DNA of 64,000 nucleotides from Pseudarthrobacter sp. NIBRBAC000502770 (GCF_006517815.1 NZ_CP041198.1:558001-622000); one strand, 5' to 3'. Shown: positions 38,014 to 47,163, counted from the first letter of the stretch. Notes: generated from the letters alone by a model not told the origin. Numbers and translations: made by a program.

Positions 38014-39618
38014 TCAGTCCGCCCCGGCCACGCCGTCTGCGTATTGCAGCGCGATCCACAGTTCTGCGCGCACCTGTGCCTGGTTAAGGTCCATCTGCAG
38101 CAGTTCGCCCAGGACGCCGATCTGCCGGCGCACACTGTTCCGGTGCAGTCCCAGCAGTTTGGCGGAGGCATCCCAGCTGCCGTTCTCGCTGAGCCAGCCC
38201 CGGAGGACGGCCAGCAGTGGGTGGCGCCGGTCAGGTTCCAGTGCCAGGACCGGCTGGAGGAGGCGTTCGGCCAGCAACGTGCCGGCCTCACGGCCCAGCA
38301 GCCCGGTCACGGACCAGGACACCTCATCGGCCCGGACGCTCCGGCCGCTGCGCTGGACCTGGCTGCGCAGGGAGGTGGCGCGCTGGTACGCGGCAGACAA
38401 TCCGGTGAGCTCGGTCGGTTCGCCGATCACCAGGCGCCACCCCAGCCTCTCCACATCTGCGAGCAGGGCATCGTCCACCCTGAGCCGGGTCACGGCGGCG
38501 AACCCGTAGTCGGTGACCTCCACGAGCTTTGTGTCAAGCATCCGGCGCCACTGCAGCAGCTCCCGGACCGGGCCGTCACCCGCAGGCCACTGGGGCGCCT
38601 CGACATTGATGCCCTGCACGACGCGCATGGGCGCGGACCGGGTGGAGGAAAGGCTCTGTGCCAGCAGGTCCTTGAGGCCGTTGAGGTGCCGGGTGCTGCC
38701 CGCAGCGAGGCTTTCGGGGTGCAGGAGGACGGCGGTGGCCAGCTGGCTCGGCGCCAGCGACCCGCTGGTGCGCTGCCGCACCAGCAGCTCGAGCAGTCCG
38801 ACGGCGGACTGGACCACATTGTTCTGCGCAGGCGTCAACGGAGCGTCGGAGCCGAGAATCAGGGCGCCGAGGTTGGCGTCCTTGGTACTGCGCAGGGGAT
38901 GGCCCACCACCAATGCAGATCCCGGCTGGTCAAAGCCGTCCATCTCCACCCTCGGCCCCCGGCCGGACAGCAACCGATCGAGCATGGGTTCCAGGAGGGA
39001 GAGGTCGACGGCGGTGCTGCCGCCGTCACTGGTGCCCCGGGCCCGGACCCGGCCGTCCGCGCCTACCAGGACCGCCCACACGGGGACGCGCTGGACCAGC
39101 GCGGCCAGGAGTTCATGCTCAGGCCGGGGGGAGAGGACGGCACGCATGAGTTGCCGGTTGGTCTCCGCGAGTTGCCGGAAAACCCGGGCATTGTCGGTTT
39201 CCAGGAGTTGTGAGAACTGGAGGCCGATCGCGGCAAAAGGAAGGGATTCCGGCACCTCGAACAACGTGAGGTTGTGCCGGCGGCAGGCCTCCACCACCAC
39301 GTCGGGAACGGCATCGAAATAGGGCCGGATCCCGAATCCCAGCGCCGCCACCTTGGCCTGGACCAGCCGCCGGACATACGCATCCACCCGTGCCGGCGTG
39401 CCGCCCCCGCCAAGGAAGGGGAGTCCGGCGGTGAGCAGGAACTCACCCTCCGGAAGGTAGGGAGTGGGGTCCTCCAGCTCGCTGGGCTCCACCCAGCGCA
39501 GGAGACGGCCGCCACTGCCGCCGTCGTGAAGGAGTTTCAATAACGGCGGCAGCTGGTCAAGGAACTGCTGCAGCGTGACAAAACTCAGCGGTCCGGACTC
39601 CCCTGGCTCAACCGTCAT
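38014..39618 (-). CDS. PucR-family transcriptional regulator of lysine cluster
   Basis: The product is 534 residues. CGGAGG precedes ATG 39618; the frame stays open to 39726 but without a site. The N-terminal PucR sensor domain runs from about 15 to 140 (LLKLLHDGG, LPFLGGGGTPARVDAYVRRLVQAKVAALGFGI). A central GGDEF-like (non-catalytic) region follows, and the C-terminal HTH_30 domain ends the protein (LLGLHRNSVRRQIGVLGELL). PucR proteins respond to nitrogen compounds. Position between davA and the permease-davB genes makes it the likely regulator of the cluster; ligand lysine or a breakdown product is inferred. It is divergent from the permease gene, with 197 nt between. Confidence 0.88.
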   Translation of the reverse strand: MTVEPGESGPLSFVTLQQFLDQLPPLLKLLHDGGSGGRLLRWVEPSELEDPTPYLPEGEFLLTAGLPFLGGGGTPARVDAYVRRLVQAKVAALGFGIRPYFDAVPDVVVEACRRHNLTLFEVPESLPFAAIGLQFSQLLETDNARVFRQLAETNRQLMRAVLSPRPEHELLAALVQRVPVWAVLVGADGRVRARGTSDGGSTAVDLSLLEPMLDRLLSGRGPRVEMDGFDQPGSALVVGHPLRSTKDANLGALILGSDAPLTPAQNNVVQSAVGLLELLVRQRTSGSLAPSQLATAVLLHPESLAAGSTRHLNGLKDLLAQSLSSTRSAPMRVVQGINVEAPQWPAGDGPVRELLQWRRMLDTKLVEVTDYGFAAVTRLRVDDALLADVERLGWRLVIGEPTELTGLSAAYQRATSLRSQVQRSGRSVRADEVSWSVTGLLGREAGTLLAERLLQPVLALEPDRRHPLLAVLRGWLSENGSWDASAKLLGLHRNSVRRQIGVLGELLQMDLNQAQVRAELWIALQYADGVAGAD

Positions 39619-39815
39619 GGGTGCCTCCGGCGCGGGCCGGATCCCGGCAGCCGCGGCCTCCGGCGGCCGCAGGTGCCGGATTGCGGGATCCGCCGCGCTT
39701 GTGCATAAAGTCTCACGGTGGATCACTATAAGTCATTTTGCACCAGGTTGAGAGTTGGCTCACATGCGAGTGTTGGTGAGGGGAAACCGACAACTACTCT
39801 GAAGGGACGTCAACG

Positions 39816-41342
39816 GTGACTGTGCCTGTGACCACCGAAAAGCCCACTGCGCCAAGCCCGGTACGGCCCGGCCTCCAGGCCCAGCTGCTGCGGCGTAAAC
39901 CGATAGGACAAATGGTCAGCGAAGCCGAAGGCGGCGAAGGCGCCCCAAGGCTGCTCCGCAGCTTTGGCGTCCTGCACCTGACCATGATCAGCGTGGGGGC
40001 CACCCTGGGGACCGGCATCCTGGTGATCCTCGGCGAATCGGTGCCCCTTGCCGGGCCCGCCATCTGGATCTCCTTTGTCATTGCCGGCCTTGCCGCCCTG
40101 CTCTCCGCCGTCTCCTATGCCGAGATGGCGGGCCTGGTCCCGGTGGCGGGCTCCAGCTATTCCTACTCGTACGCCACCCTGGGCGAAGGCATGGCGTGGA
40201 TCTGCGGTTGGTGCCTCGTCCTGGAATACGCGGTGTCTGTGGCCGCGGTGGCGGTGGGCGCCGGCCAGTATGTCAACGAGACGCTGGCGGCGTTCGGGCA
40301 GGTGCTGCCCGACGCAGTAGCCCAGCCGCCCGGCGATGGGGGACTGGTCAACGTTCCGGCGGTGGCCATCGTGGTGCTGGCCATGGTCCTGCTGGTCCGC
40401 GGAGCCCGTGAGAGCGCCCGGATCAACACGGCCATTGTCATCGTCAAAGTGGGCATCCTGCTGTTCTTCTGCGCCGTTGCCTTCACCGCCTTCAATGCCG
40501 GCAACTTCCAGCCGCTCCTGCCCATGGGCGCGGCCGGTGTCTCCGCCGCGGCCTCCAGGGTGTTCTTCTCCTACATCGGCTTCGATGCCGCCTCCACTGC
40601 CGGCGAGGAAGCCCGGGACCCCAAGCGCGACCTTCCCCGCGCCATCCTGCTGTCCATGGTGATCGTCACCGGCATCTACGTCCTGGTGGCGGTTGCTGCC
40701 ATCGGTGCCCGCCCCTGGGGCTGGTTCGACGGCACCGAGGCCGCCCTGGTCCAGATCCTGGAGGAGACCACCCACCAGCCGTGGATCGCCCTGGTCTTCT
40801 CCGTCGGCGCTGTCCTCGCGATCGCCAGCATCGTGCTCACGGTCCTTTACGGGCAAACCCGGATCCTGCTGTCCATGTCGCGGGACGGGCTGGTCCCCAA
40901 GGTCTTCGGCCGCGTCTCCTCCCGGACCGGCACCCCGGCCGCCGGAACGCTCATTGTGGGTACCGCCGTCGCGCTCACCGCAGGCCTGGTGCCGCTTGGA
41001 GCCCTGGCCGACGCCACCAGCATCGGAACCTTGTTCGCGTTCGCACTGGTGAACATCGCCGTCATCCACCTGCGCCGCAACCGCCCGGACCTGAAGCGGA
41101 GCTTCCGGGTGCCGCTGTACCCCATCACTCCCGTGCTGGGCACGCTCATGTGTGCCTACCTGATGGCGAACCTGGGAGCCGATACCTGGGTCGTCTTCGG
41201 GGCCTGGATGCTGGTGGGCATCGCCATCTACTTCGGCTATGGACGCCGGAACTCCAAGGTAGCGGCGCTGAGTGAGCTCGACTACCGTGAACTGACCGCC
41301 AAGGCCCCGAGCCAGGAACCTGTGAAAGCAGAACAACCATGA
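39816..41342 (+). CDS. APC-superfamily amino-acid permease, cationic type
   Basis: The product is 508 residues with about twelve helices; the GTG start has AGGGA upstream. FGVLHLTMISVGATLGTGILVILGESVPLAGPA is the helix 1 region of the CAT/YfnA branch, with the broken-helix GTGI motif. SYAEMAGLVPVAGSSYSYSYATLGEG and FFSYIGFDAASTAGEEARDP are further landmarks of cationic-amino-acid transporters. Its stop overlaps the davB start (ATGA), so uptake and first catabolic step are translationally coupled. Lysine is therefore the likely substrate, by inference. Confidence 0.88.
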   Translation: MTVPVTTEKPTAPSPVRPGLQAQLLRRKPIGQMVSEAEGGEGAPRLLRSFGVLHLTMISVGATLGTGILVILGESVPLAGPAIWISFVIAGLAALLSAVSYAEMAGLVPVAGSSYSYSYATLGEGMAWICGWCLVLEYAVSVAAVAVGAGQYVNETLAAFGQVLPDAVAQPPGDGGLVNVPAVAIVVLAMVLLVRGARESARINTAIVIVKVGILLFFCAVAFTAFNAGNFQPLLPMGAAGVSAAASRVFFSYIGFDAASTAGEEARDPKRDLPRAILLSMVIVTGIYVLVAVAAIGARPWGWFDGTEAALVQILEETTHQPWIALVFSVGAVLAIASIVLTVLYGQTRILLSMSRDGLVPKVFGRVSSRTGTPAAGTLIVGTAVALTAGLVPLGALADATSIGTLFAFALVNIAVIHLRRNRPDLKRSFRVPLYPITPVLGTLMCAYLMANLGADTWVVFGAWMLVGIAIYFGYGRRNSKVAALSELDYRELTAKAPSQEPVKAEQP

Positions 41343-43075
41343 CCATCGCCACCGAACTGCCTGCCTTCGACCCCTCCAGCACCTCCACGCCGCCGGCGGA
41401 CGCGGCCGGACGCGGCGCAGGCGGGCAGGCAGCGCCCATCACCATGCTGAACCCCGATTTCCCGTTCAGCTACGACCACTACCTGGCCCACCCGGACGGC
41501 CTGGGCACCGTCCCGCCGGAGCTGTACGGCGCGGAGGTGGCCGTCATCGGCGCCGGTCTCTCCGGCCTGGTGACCGCCTATGAACTCATGAAACTCGGGC
41601 TCCGGCCGGTGGTCTACGAGGCGGACCAGATCGGCGGGCGGCTCCGAACAGCTGCCTTCCCCGCAGCGTCGGGCGTGGTGGCGGACCTGGGCGGAATGCG
41701 GTTCCCGGTCTCTGGGAAGGCGTTCTACCACTACGTGGACCTGCTCGGGCTGGAAACGCAGGACTTCCCCAACCCCCTCGCCGAGGCAACGTCCAGCACC
41801 GTAATCGAGCTGGCCGGCAAGAAACACTATGCCGAAAAGCCGAGCGACCTGCCGCCGTTCTTCCGCGAAGTGGCCGAAGCCTGGAAGGCAGCAGTCAATG
41901 ACGGCGCCAAGTTCGTGCAGATGCAGGACGCCATCAAGGCGCGGGACATGCCCAGGATCAAGGAACTCTGGAACGAACTGCTCCCGCTCATGGATGAACA
42001 GACCTTCTACGGTTTCATCGCCGCCAGCGATTCCTTCAAGAAGGCAGGGTTCGCCCACCGAGAGGCCTTCGGCCAGGTGGGGTTCGGCACCGGCGGCTGG
42101 GACACCGACTTCCCCAACTCCATCCTGGAAATCCTCCGCGTGGTCTACACCGACGCGGACGACCAGCACCGGCTGATCCGCGGCGGAGCGCAACGCCTGC
42201 CCGAGGCACTCTGGCAGCACGCGCCGTCGGACCTGGTGCACTGGCCTGCGGGCACCTCCCTGGCCTCGCTGCACTCGGGCTCGCCGCGCGGCGCCGTGGG
42301 GAAGATCAGCAGGGACCCTGACGGCAACCTGCGGGTCCGGGAGCGCTGGGGCCGCGAGGCCAGCTACCCGGCCGTGGTGACCACCTGCCAGTCGTGGCTG
42401 CTGTCCACCCGGATCCACACGGAGGAGGCCCTGTTCCCGGCCGAGCTCTGGACCGCCATGGAGAAATCGCACTACATGCAGTCCTCGAAGACGTTCGTGA
42501 TGGTGGACCGGCCGTTCTGGAAGGACGTCGACCCGGAAACGGGCAACGAGGTCCTGTCCATGACCCTGACGGACAGGCTGAACCGGGCCACCTACCTGCT
42601 GGACAACGGCCCAGACCAGCCCGCCGTCATCCTGCTCTCCTACACCTGGAACGACGACGCGCTGAAGTGGCTGGCCCTGGACGCCGACGAACGCGTGGAA
42701 CTGATGCTGCACTCGCTTGAACAGATCTATCCCGGCGTGGACATCGCCGGGCACATCGTGGGCCAGCCCATCACCGTGTCCTGGGAGGCGGACCCCAACT
42801 TCATGGGCGCCTTCAAGGCCAACCTCCCCGGCCACTACCGCTACCAGCAGCGGGTGTTCACCCACTTCAAGCAGGACAAGCTGCCGGAGTCCCAGCGCGG
42901 CATCTTCCTGGCCGGCGACGACGTCTCCTTCACCGCCGGCTGGGCGGAAGGCGCGGTCACCACGGGGCTGAACGCGGTGTGGGGCGTGGTGAAGCACCTG
43001 GGCGGGTCCTCGGCGCCCGGAAATCCCGGCCCGGGCGACCTGCTGGACGAGTTCGGGCCGATCAGCCTGGACTGA
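41339..43075 (+). CDS. davB: L-lysine 2-monooxygenase DavB (flavoprotein)
   Basis: The product is 578 residues. It decarboxylates and oxidises L-lysine to 5-aminopentanamide with O2. The FAD dinucleotide motif is VIGAGLSGLVTAYELMKLG, followed by YEADQIGGRLRT and LGGMRFPVSGKAFYHYV. KKHYAEKPSDLP, VGFGTGGWDTDFPNS, QSSKTFVMVDRPFWKD, DPETGNEVLSMTLTDRL, ITVSWEADPNFMGAFK and the C-terminal NPGPGDLLDEFGPI closely follow the Pseudomonas putida enzyme from memory. The match is much closer than to tryptophan 2-monooxygenases, which share the fold. Residues 1-35 are a non-conserved extension. The partner amidase gene is 3.3 kb away. The later steps (aminotransferase, semialdehyde dehydrogenase) are not in the window. 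Confidence 0.9.
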   Translation: MTIATELPAFDPSSTSTPPADAAGRGAGGQAAPITMLNPDFPFSYDHYLAHPDGLGTVPPELYGAEVAVIGAGLSGLVTAYELMKLGLRPVVYEADQIGGRLRTAAFPAASGVVADLGGMRFPVSGKAFYHYVDLLGLETQDFPNPLAEATSSTVIELAGKKHYAEKPSDLPPFFREVAEAWKAAVNDGAKFVQMQDAIKARDMPRIKELWNELLPLMDEQTFYGFIAASDSFKKAGFAHREAFGQVGFGTGGWDTDFPNSILEILRVVYTDADDQHRLIRGGAQRLPEALWQHAPSDLVHWPAGTSLASLHSGSPRGAVGKISRDPDGNLRVRERWGREASYPAVVTTCQSWLLSTRIHTEEALFPAELWTAMEKSHYMQSSKTFVMVDRPFWKDVDPETGNEVLSMTLTDRLNRATYLLDNGPDQPAVILLSYTWNDDALKWLALDADERVELMLHSLEQIYPGVDIAGHIVGQPITVSWEADPNFMGAFKANLPGHYRYQQRVFTHFKQDKLPESQRGIFLAGDDVSFTAGWAEGAVTTGLNAVWGVVKHLGGSSAPGNPGPGDLLDEFGPISLD

Positions 43076-43091
43076 TCCAGGCCGGACTTGG

Positions 43092-43610
43092 TCAGGCGTG
43101 GAGCTCGCGGTGTTTCGCCGCGAGCTCCACGTAGCGCGCCGCATTGGCGCGCACGCCGTCGAACTCTTCATCCGAGAGCCCGCGGCGCACCTTGGCGGGA
43201 ACCCCGGCCACCAGCGAGCGGGGCGGAACCACCGTTCCTTCCAGGACCACGGCGCCGGCGGCCACCAGCGAGCCGGCGCCGATCACTGCCCCGTTGAGGA
43301 CGGTGGCGCCCATGCCGATCAGGCAGTCGTCCTCCACGGTGCAGCCGTGCACGACGGCGGCGTGGCCCACGCTGACCCGCTGGCCCACCGTGCAGGGGAA
43401 GCCGGGGTCGGCGTGCAGCACCACATTGTCCTGCAGGTTGCTTCCGGCGCCCACGGTGATGGCCGCGGTATCAGCCCGGACCGAGACACCATAGAACGCG
43501 CTGGCGTCCGCGCCCAGGGTGGCATTGCCGATGATCGAGGCCGACGGGGCCACGAACGCTGATTCATGGACAGCCGGGGAATTGCCGGCGAAAGGGTAAA
43601 GAGGAGCCAT
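43092..43610 (-). CDS. Gamma-carbonic anhydrase-like hexapeptide protein
   Basis: The product is 172 residues. It is a left-handed beta-helix with hexapeptide repeats (AFVAPSASIIGNATLGADASAFYGVSVRAD onward). Three histidines at NVVLHADPG and VSVGHAAVVHGC are in the metal-ligand positions of gamma-carbonic anhydrases and PaaY-type thioesterases. The catalytic Glu of Cam (archaeal) cannot be mapped with confidence, so hydratase activity is unproven. The last codons contain a perfect inverted repeat that can serve as a terminator. Its role next to the dav cluster is probably incidental, since the genes are convergent. Confidence 0.88.
   Translation of the reverse strand: MAPLYPFAGNSPAVHESAFVAPSASIIGNATLGADASAFYGVSVRADTAAITVGAGSNLQDNVVLHADPGFPCTVGQRVSVGHAAVVHGCTVEDDCLIGMGATVLNGAVIGAGSLVAAGAVVLEGTVVPPRSLVAGVPAKVRRGLSDEEFDGVRANAARYVELAAKHRELHA
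43097..43131. terminator. Terminator hairpin inside the 3' coding end
   Basis: CGTGGAGCTCGCGG (43097-43110) and CCGCGAGCTCCACG (43118-43131) form a perfect 14-bp stem. It encodes the last residues (KHRELHA region) of the gamma-carbonic anhydrase-like protein and lies 22 nt past the davB stop. Confidence 0.65.
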
Positions 43611-43643
43611 GGCTTCACCCTAAGCCACCCCTCCACCGAACTG

Positions 43644-43692
43644 GGTAGCTCAGGTGTCGTTTGGCAGCCCCAAAACGGCACCTTCTGCTACC
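43644..43692 (-). terminator. Terminator-like stem-loop at purU 3' end
   Basis: GGTAGC (43644-43649) pairs with GCTACC (43687-43692), and AGGTGTCGTTT (43652-43662) pairs with AAACGGCACCT (43673-43683) with one mismatch. The outer arm overlaps the purU stop codon. Confidence 0.5.
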
Positions 43693-44552
43693 TAGTTGAA
43701 GACCACCGTGCGGTTGCCGTCCAGCAGCACCCGGTGCTCGGCATGCCACTGCACGGCCTGCACCAGGGTGCGGCCCTCCACGTCCCGGCCCATCTGGACG
43801 AACTGTTCGGGCGTTCGCGCATGGTCCACGCGGATGACTTCCTGTTCGATGATCGGCCCCTCGTCCAGGGCGGCGGTCACATAGTGCGCGGTGGCCCCGA
43901 TCAGCTTCACACCGCGTGCGTGCGCCTGGTGGTACGGCTTGGCACCCTTGAAGGACGGCAGGAACGAATGGTGGATGTTGATGGCCTTGCCGGTCAGGTC
44001 GGTGCAGAGCTCATCGGAGAGGATCTGCATGTAGCGGGCCAGGACGGTCAGCTGGATGTCGTGCTCCGCGATGAGGGCACGCAGCTTGTCCTCGGCCTGC
44101 ACCTTGGTGTCCCGGGTCACAGGGATGTAGTGGAACGGGATGCCGTAGAACTCGGCGAGGCCTGCCAGATCCTGGTGGTTGGAAACGATGGCGGGGATTT
44201 CGATGGGAAGGGTACCGGAGCGCTGCTGGAAGAGCAGGTCATTGAGGCAGTGGGCCGAGGTGCTGGCCATGACCAGCGTGCGCACCTTGTCACCGACGGT
44301 ATCGAGGTTCCACTGCATGGAAAATGCTTCCGCCACCGGTTCCAGCGCGGCGCGCAGCTCGGACTTCGGAGCCGCCGTGGTCACTTCCACGCGCATGAAG
44401 AAGTTGCCGGTGGAAGGGCTGCCGTACTGCTGCGAGTCCATGATGTTGCACCCTGCCACGAGCAGGGCTCCGGCCACGGCGTGGACGATTCCGGGGCGGT
44501 CCGGGCAGGACAGGGTGACGACGTACGCTTGGTTCAGCTGCTCATGATTCAC
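43692..44552 (-). CDS. purU: Formyltetrahydrofolate deformylase
   Basis: The product is 286 residues. It hydrolyses 10-formyl-THF to formate and THF, balancing one-carbon pools. The GTG at 44552 is preferred; a frame up to 44744 is open, but it would cover the riboswitch. Residues 8-90 are an ACT domain (YVVTLSCPDRPGIVHAVAGALL). The hydrolase part keeps the PurN-like site: NIHHSFLPSFKGAKPY for the catalytic Asn-x-His and the Asp in ALDEGPIIEQE. Its -10 TAGGCT ends 7 nt before the GTG, suggesting a leaderless mRNA, back to back with the glyA riboswitch promoter. Confidence 0.95.
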   Translation of the reverse strand: MNHEQLNQAYVVTLSCPDRPGIVHAVAGALLVAGCNIMDSQQYGSPSTGNFFMRVEVTTAAPKSELRAALEPVAEAFSMQWNLDTVGDKVRTLVMASTSAHCLNDLLFQQRSGTLPIEIPAIVSNHQDLAGLAEFYGIPFHYIPVTRDTKVQAEDKLRALIAEHDIQLTVLARYMQILSDELCTDLTGKAINIHHSFLPSFKGAKPYHQAHARGVKLIGATAHYVTAALDEGPIIEQEVIRVDHARTPEQFVQMGRDVEGRTLVQAVQWHAEHRVLLDGNRTVVFN

Positions 44553-44559
44553 GCGTAAC

Positions 44560-44565
44560 AGCCTA
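44560..44565 (-). promoter_or_regulatory. -10 element of purU, probable leaderless start
   Basis: On the minus strand this reads TAGGCT, 7 nt before the GTG start, with no ribosome site. It is about 35 nt from the riboswitch start on the other strand. Confidence 0.5.
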
Positions 44566-44599
44566 CCCGCGCCGCGGGTGCCGGTTTTGGTACGCTGGA

Positions 44600-44676
44600 A
44601 GGGTCGCAACTGGCGTTGGGTGGCTAACCACCAGGGAGCGGCAATCACGAAGACCACGGATCGTACGCCTGGGCCG
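44600..44676 (+). ncRNA. ZTP (pfl) riboswitch before glyA-folD
   Basis: The aptamer shows the two conserved blocks of the pfl motif. The 5' part has GCAACTGGCG, a GGGTGG-CTAA-CCACC hairpin and AGGGAGCGG. The 3' part ends in CGTACGCCTGGGCC, with the invariant CGCCTGGGC loop that binds ZTP/ZMP. A likely -10, TACGCT at 44591-44596, puts the RNA start near 44602. ZTP rises when 10-formyl-THF is short, and this class normally turns on folate and purine genes. The 150-nt stretch to the glyA start has no clear terminator, so the switch mechanism is not evident. Confidence 0.92.
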
Positions 44677-44828
44677 AGGGTCATGTTTTGCCGGAATTGG
44701 GGCTGCTCCTGCGTCAGTACAGCAGCACCATGCCGGGCTTTCACGCCCTGTCATCAACGCGGTGCGGAAGCGCGCCAGCCGGTAGCCTGACCTATAGCAG
44801 TGCCCGTATCCCCAGCCAGGAGTACTTC

Positions 44829-46127
44829 GTGACTACTACAGCCACCTCAACCACCGCCGTCAGCAACCAGCCGCTGGCTGAGCTTGACCCCGAAATCGCA
44901 GCAGTCCTTGAGCAGGAGCTTGGCCGCCAGCGCGGCACCCTGGAGATGATTGCTTCCGAGAACTTCGCGCCCCGCGCCGTGATGGAAGCCCAGGGCTCGG
45001 TCCTCACCAACAAGTATGCCGAGGGCTACCCGGGCCGCCGCTACTACGGCGGCTGCGAATACGTCGACGTTGCAGAACAGCTGGCCATTGACCGGGTCAA
45101 GGCCCTGTTCGGCGCCGAGTTCGCCAACGTCCAGCCGCACTCCGGCGCGCAGGCCAACGCCGCCGCGCTGTCCGCCATGATCACACCCGGCGACAAGATC
45201 CTGGGCCTGTCCCTGGCCCACGGCGGCCACCTGACCCACGGCATGAAGCTGAACTTCTCCGGCAAGCTGTACAACGTGGCCGCCTACCAGGTGGAGGAAG
45301 ACAACTTCCGCATCGACATGGACAAGCTGCGCGAGCAGGCCATCGCCGAGAAGCCCCAGGTCATCATCGCCGGCTGGTCCGCCTACCCCCGCCACCTGGA
45401 CTTCGCCGCGTTCCGCTCCATCGCCGATGAAGTGGGCGCGCTCCTTTGGACCGACATGGCACACTTCGCCGGCCTGGTGGCAGCCGGCCTGCACCCCAGC
45501 CCGGTCCCGCACTCCGACGTCGTCACCTCCACCGTGCACAAGACCCTGGCCGGTCCCCGCTCGGGCGTGATCCTTGCCAAGGAGCAGTGGGCCAAGAAGC
45601 TGAACTCCAGCGTCTTCCCGGGCCAGCAGGGCGGCCCGCTGATGCACGTCATCGCTGCCAAGGCCGTGGCCTTCAAGATCGCCGGCACCCGGGAATTCAA
45701 GGAGCGCCAGGAGCGCGTCCTGGAAGGCGCCAGGATCATCGCTGACCGCCTGAACCAGGCCGACGTCGCCGAAGCCGGCGTCTCCGTCCTCACCGGCGGC
45801 ACCGATGTGCACCTGGTACTGGTTGACCTCCGCAACTCGCAGCTGGACGGCCAGCAGGCGGAGGACCTCCTGCACTCCGTGGGCATCACCGTGAACCGCA
45901 ATGCCGTGCCGTTCGACCCGCGGCCGCCGATGGTCACCTCCGGCCTGCGCATTGGCACCCCGGCCCTGGCTACCCGCGGCTTTGGTGCCAACGAGTTCAC
46001 CGAGGTGGCAGAGATCATCGCCACCGCGCTCAAGGCAGGCGCCAGCGCCGACGTCGAGGCCCTCCAGTCCCGCGTGGACAAGCTGGCTGCCGACTTCCCG
46101 CTGTACCCCCAGCACGAGCAGTGGTAA
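44829..46127 (+). CDS. glyA: Serine hydroxymethyltransferase
   Basis: The product is 432 residues. It converts serine and THF to glycine and 5,10-methylene-THF with PLP. The GTG start has AGGAG 7 nt upstream; the frame is open to 44688, but that part is riboswitch leader. The PLP lysine is Lys238 in [57 protein letters not shown] and the C-terminal [12 protein letters not shown] are hallmarks. folD begins 3 nt after its stop, so both are controlled by the ZTP riboswitch. Confidence 0.98.
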   Translation: MTTTATSTTAVSNQPLAELDPEIAAVLEQELGRQRGTLEMIASENFAPRAVMEAQGSVLTNKYAEGYPGRRYYGGCEYVDVAEQLAIDRVKALFGAEFANVQPHSGAQANAAALSAMITPGDKILGLSLAHGGHLTHGMKLNFSGKLYNVAAYQVEEDNFRIDMDKLREQAIAEKPQVIIAGWSAYPRHLDFAAFRSIADEVGALLWTDMAHFAGLVAAGLHPSPVPHSDVVTSTVHKTLAGPRSGVILAKEQWAKKLNSSVFPGQQGGPLMHVIAAKAVAFKIAGTREFKERQERVLEGARIIADRLNQADVAEAGVSVLTGGTDVHLVLVDLRNSQLDGQQAEDLLHSVGITVNRNAVPFDPRPPMVTSGLRIGTPALATRGFGANEFTEVAEIIATALKAGASADVEALQSRVDKLAADFPLYPQHEQW

Positions 46128-46130
46128 CCC

Positions 46131-47033
46131 ATGGCTGAAACCACGACCGCACAGATCCTTGACGGCAAGGCCACCGCTGCTGCCATCAAGGCCGAGCTGA
46201 CCGAACGCGTGGCCGCACTCAAGGCCAAGGGCGTCACCCCCGGCATCGCCACTGTGCTGGTGGGCGCTGACCCCGCCTCGCAGCTGTACGTCTCCATGAA
46301 GCACAAGCAGTCCGTGCAGATCGGGATGAACTCCATCCAGCGCGAGCTTCCGGCGGACGCCACCCAGGAACAGGTGGAGGCCCTCATTGACGAACTCAAT
46401 GCAGACCCCTCCTGCCACGGCTACATCGTTCAGCTGCCGCTGCCCAAGCACCTGGACACGGACGCCATCCTGGAGCGGATCGACCCCGCCAAGGATGCGG
46501 ACGGGCTGCACCCCACCAACCTGGGCCGGCTGGTGCTCAACGTCAACAACAAGATCACCACGCCGCTGCCGTGCACGCCCCGCGGCGTCATCGAGCTGCT
46601 CGAGCGCAACGGATACAGCCTGGCCGGCAAGCACGTGGTGGTGGTGGGCCGCGGCGTCACCATCGGCCGCTCGATCGGCCTGCTGCTCACGCGGCGGGAG
46701 GTCAACGCCACCGTGACCCTGACCCACACCGGTACCACCAACCTGTCCGAACTGCTGCGGCAGGCGGACGTCATCGTGGGTGCCGCCGGCGTCAAGCACA
46801 TCGTGAAGGCCGCTGATGTGAAGCCGGGCGCTGCCCTGCTGGACGTCGGCGTCACACGGGAGACCGATCCGGAGACCGGCAAGAGCCGTGTCTACGGGGA
46901 CATCGATCCCGCCGCCGCGGAGGTGGCGGGCTGGATTTCGCCAAACCCCGGCGGAGTGGGCCCCATGACGGTGGCGCTGCTGATGACCAATGTGGTCGAA
47001 GCCGCCGAACGCGCAGCAGGCGTCGGAGAGTAG
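46131..47033 (+). CDS. folD: Methylene-THF dehydrogenase/cyclohydrolase
   Basis: The product is 300 residues. It converts 5,10-methylene-THF to 10-formyl-THF with NADP. The catalytic lysine lies in YVSMKHKQ (near Lys56), followed by [13 protein letters not shown] and the Asp-containing [22 protein letters not shown] and [17 protein letters not shown] are the family signatures, although VTIGRS replaces the more common VVGxP/S. The C-terminal [13 protein letters not shown] is intact. It supplies the cofactor that PurN and PurH use and that PurU destroys. A long hairpin follows at 47051. Confidence 0.97.
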   Translation: MAETTTAQILDGKATAAAIKAELTERVAALKAKGVTPGIATVLVGADPASQLYVSMKHKQSVQIGMNSIQRELPADATQEQVEALIDELNADPSCHGYIVQLPLPKHLDTDAILERIDPAKDADGLHPTNLGRLVLNVNNKITTPLPCTPRGVIELLERNGYSLAGKHVVVVGRGVTIGRSIGLLLTRREVNATVTLTHTGTTNLSELLRQADVIVGAAGVKHIVKAADVKPGAALLDVGVTRETDPETGKSRVYGDIDPAAAEVAGWISPNPGGVGPMTVALLMTNVVEAAERAAGVGE

Positions 47034-47050
47034 CACCGGCCCCAAGCGCT

Positions 47051-47098
47051 CGACGGCGGCACGGGACCTTCCGTATGGAAGGCGCCGTGCCGCCGTCG
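47051..47098 (+). terminator. Terminator of glyA-folD
   Basis: CGACGGCGGCACGG (47051-47064) and CCGTGCCGCCGTCG (47085-47098) pair perfectly, with an inner CCTTCC/GGAAGG helix. Confidence 0.8.
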
Positions 47099-47139
47099 TC
47101 CATTTAAGCGCAGCGCGGGGTAAGCCAGGCGCGGCCGTG

Positions 47140-47163
47140 CTTGTACTCCCGGCGGAGTACAAG
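47140..47163 (+). promoter_or_regulatory. Palindromic box before the two-component operon
   Basis: CTTGTACTCC (47140-47149) and GGAGTACAAG (47154-47163) are a perfect inverted repeat, 54 nt before the kinase ATG. The core CTCCCGGCGGAGTAC (47146-47160) recurs with one change at 49042-49056. It is the likely site for the response regulator. Confidence 0.65.

Noticed and set aside
41339..43075. Tryptophan 2-monooxygenase (auxin pathway) or putrescine oxidase
   Set aside because: The fold is shared, but sequence blocks along the entire protein follow lysine 2-monooxygenase more closely, and the DavA partner is present.
44600..44760. Coding extensions of glyA and purU into their shared leader
   Set aside because: The leader contains the ZTP aptamer and promoters; neither extension has a ribosome site.
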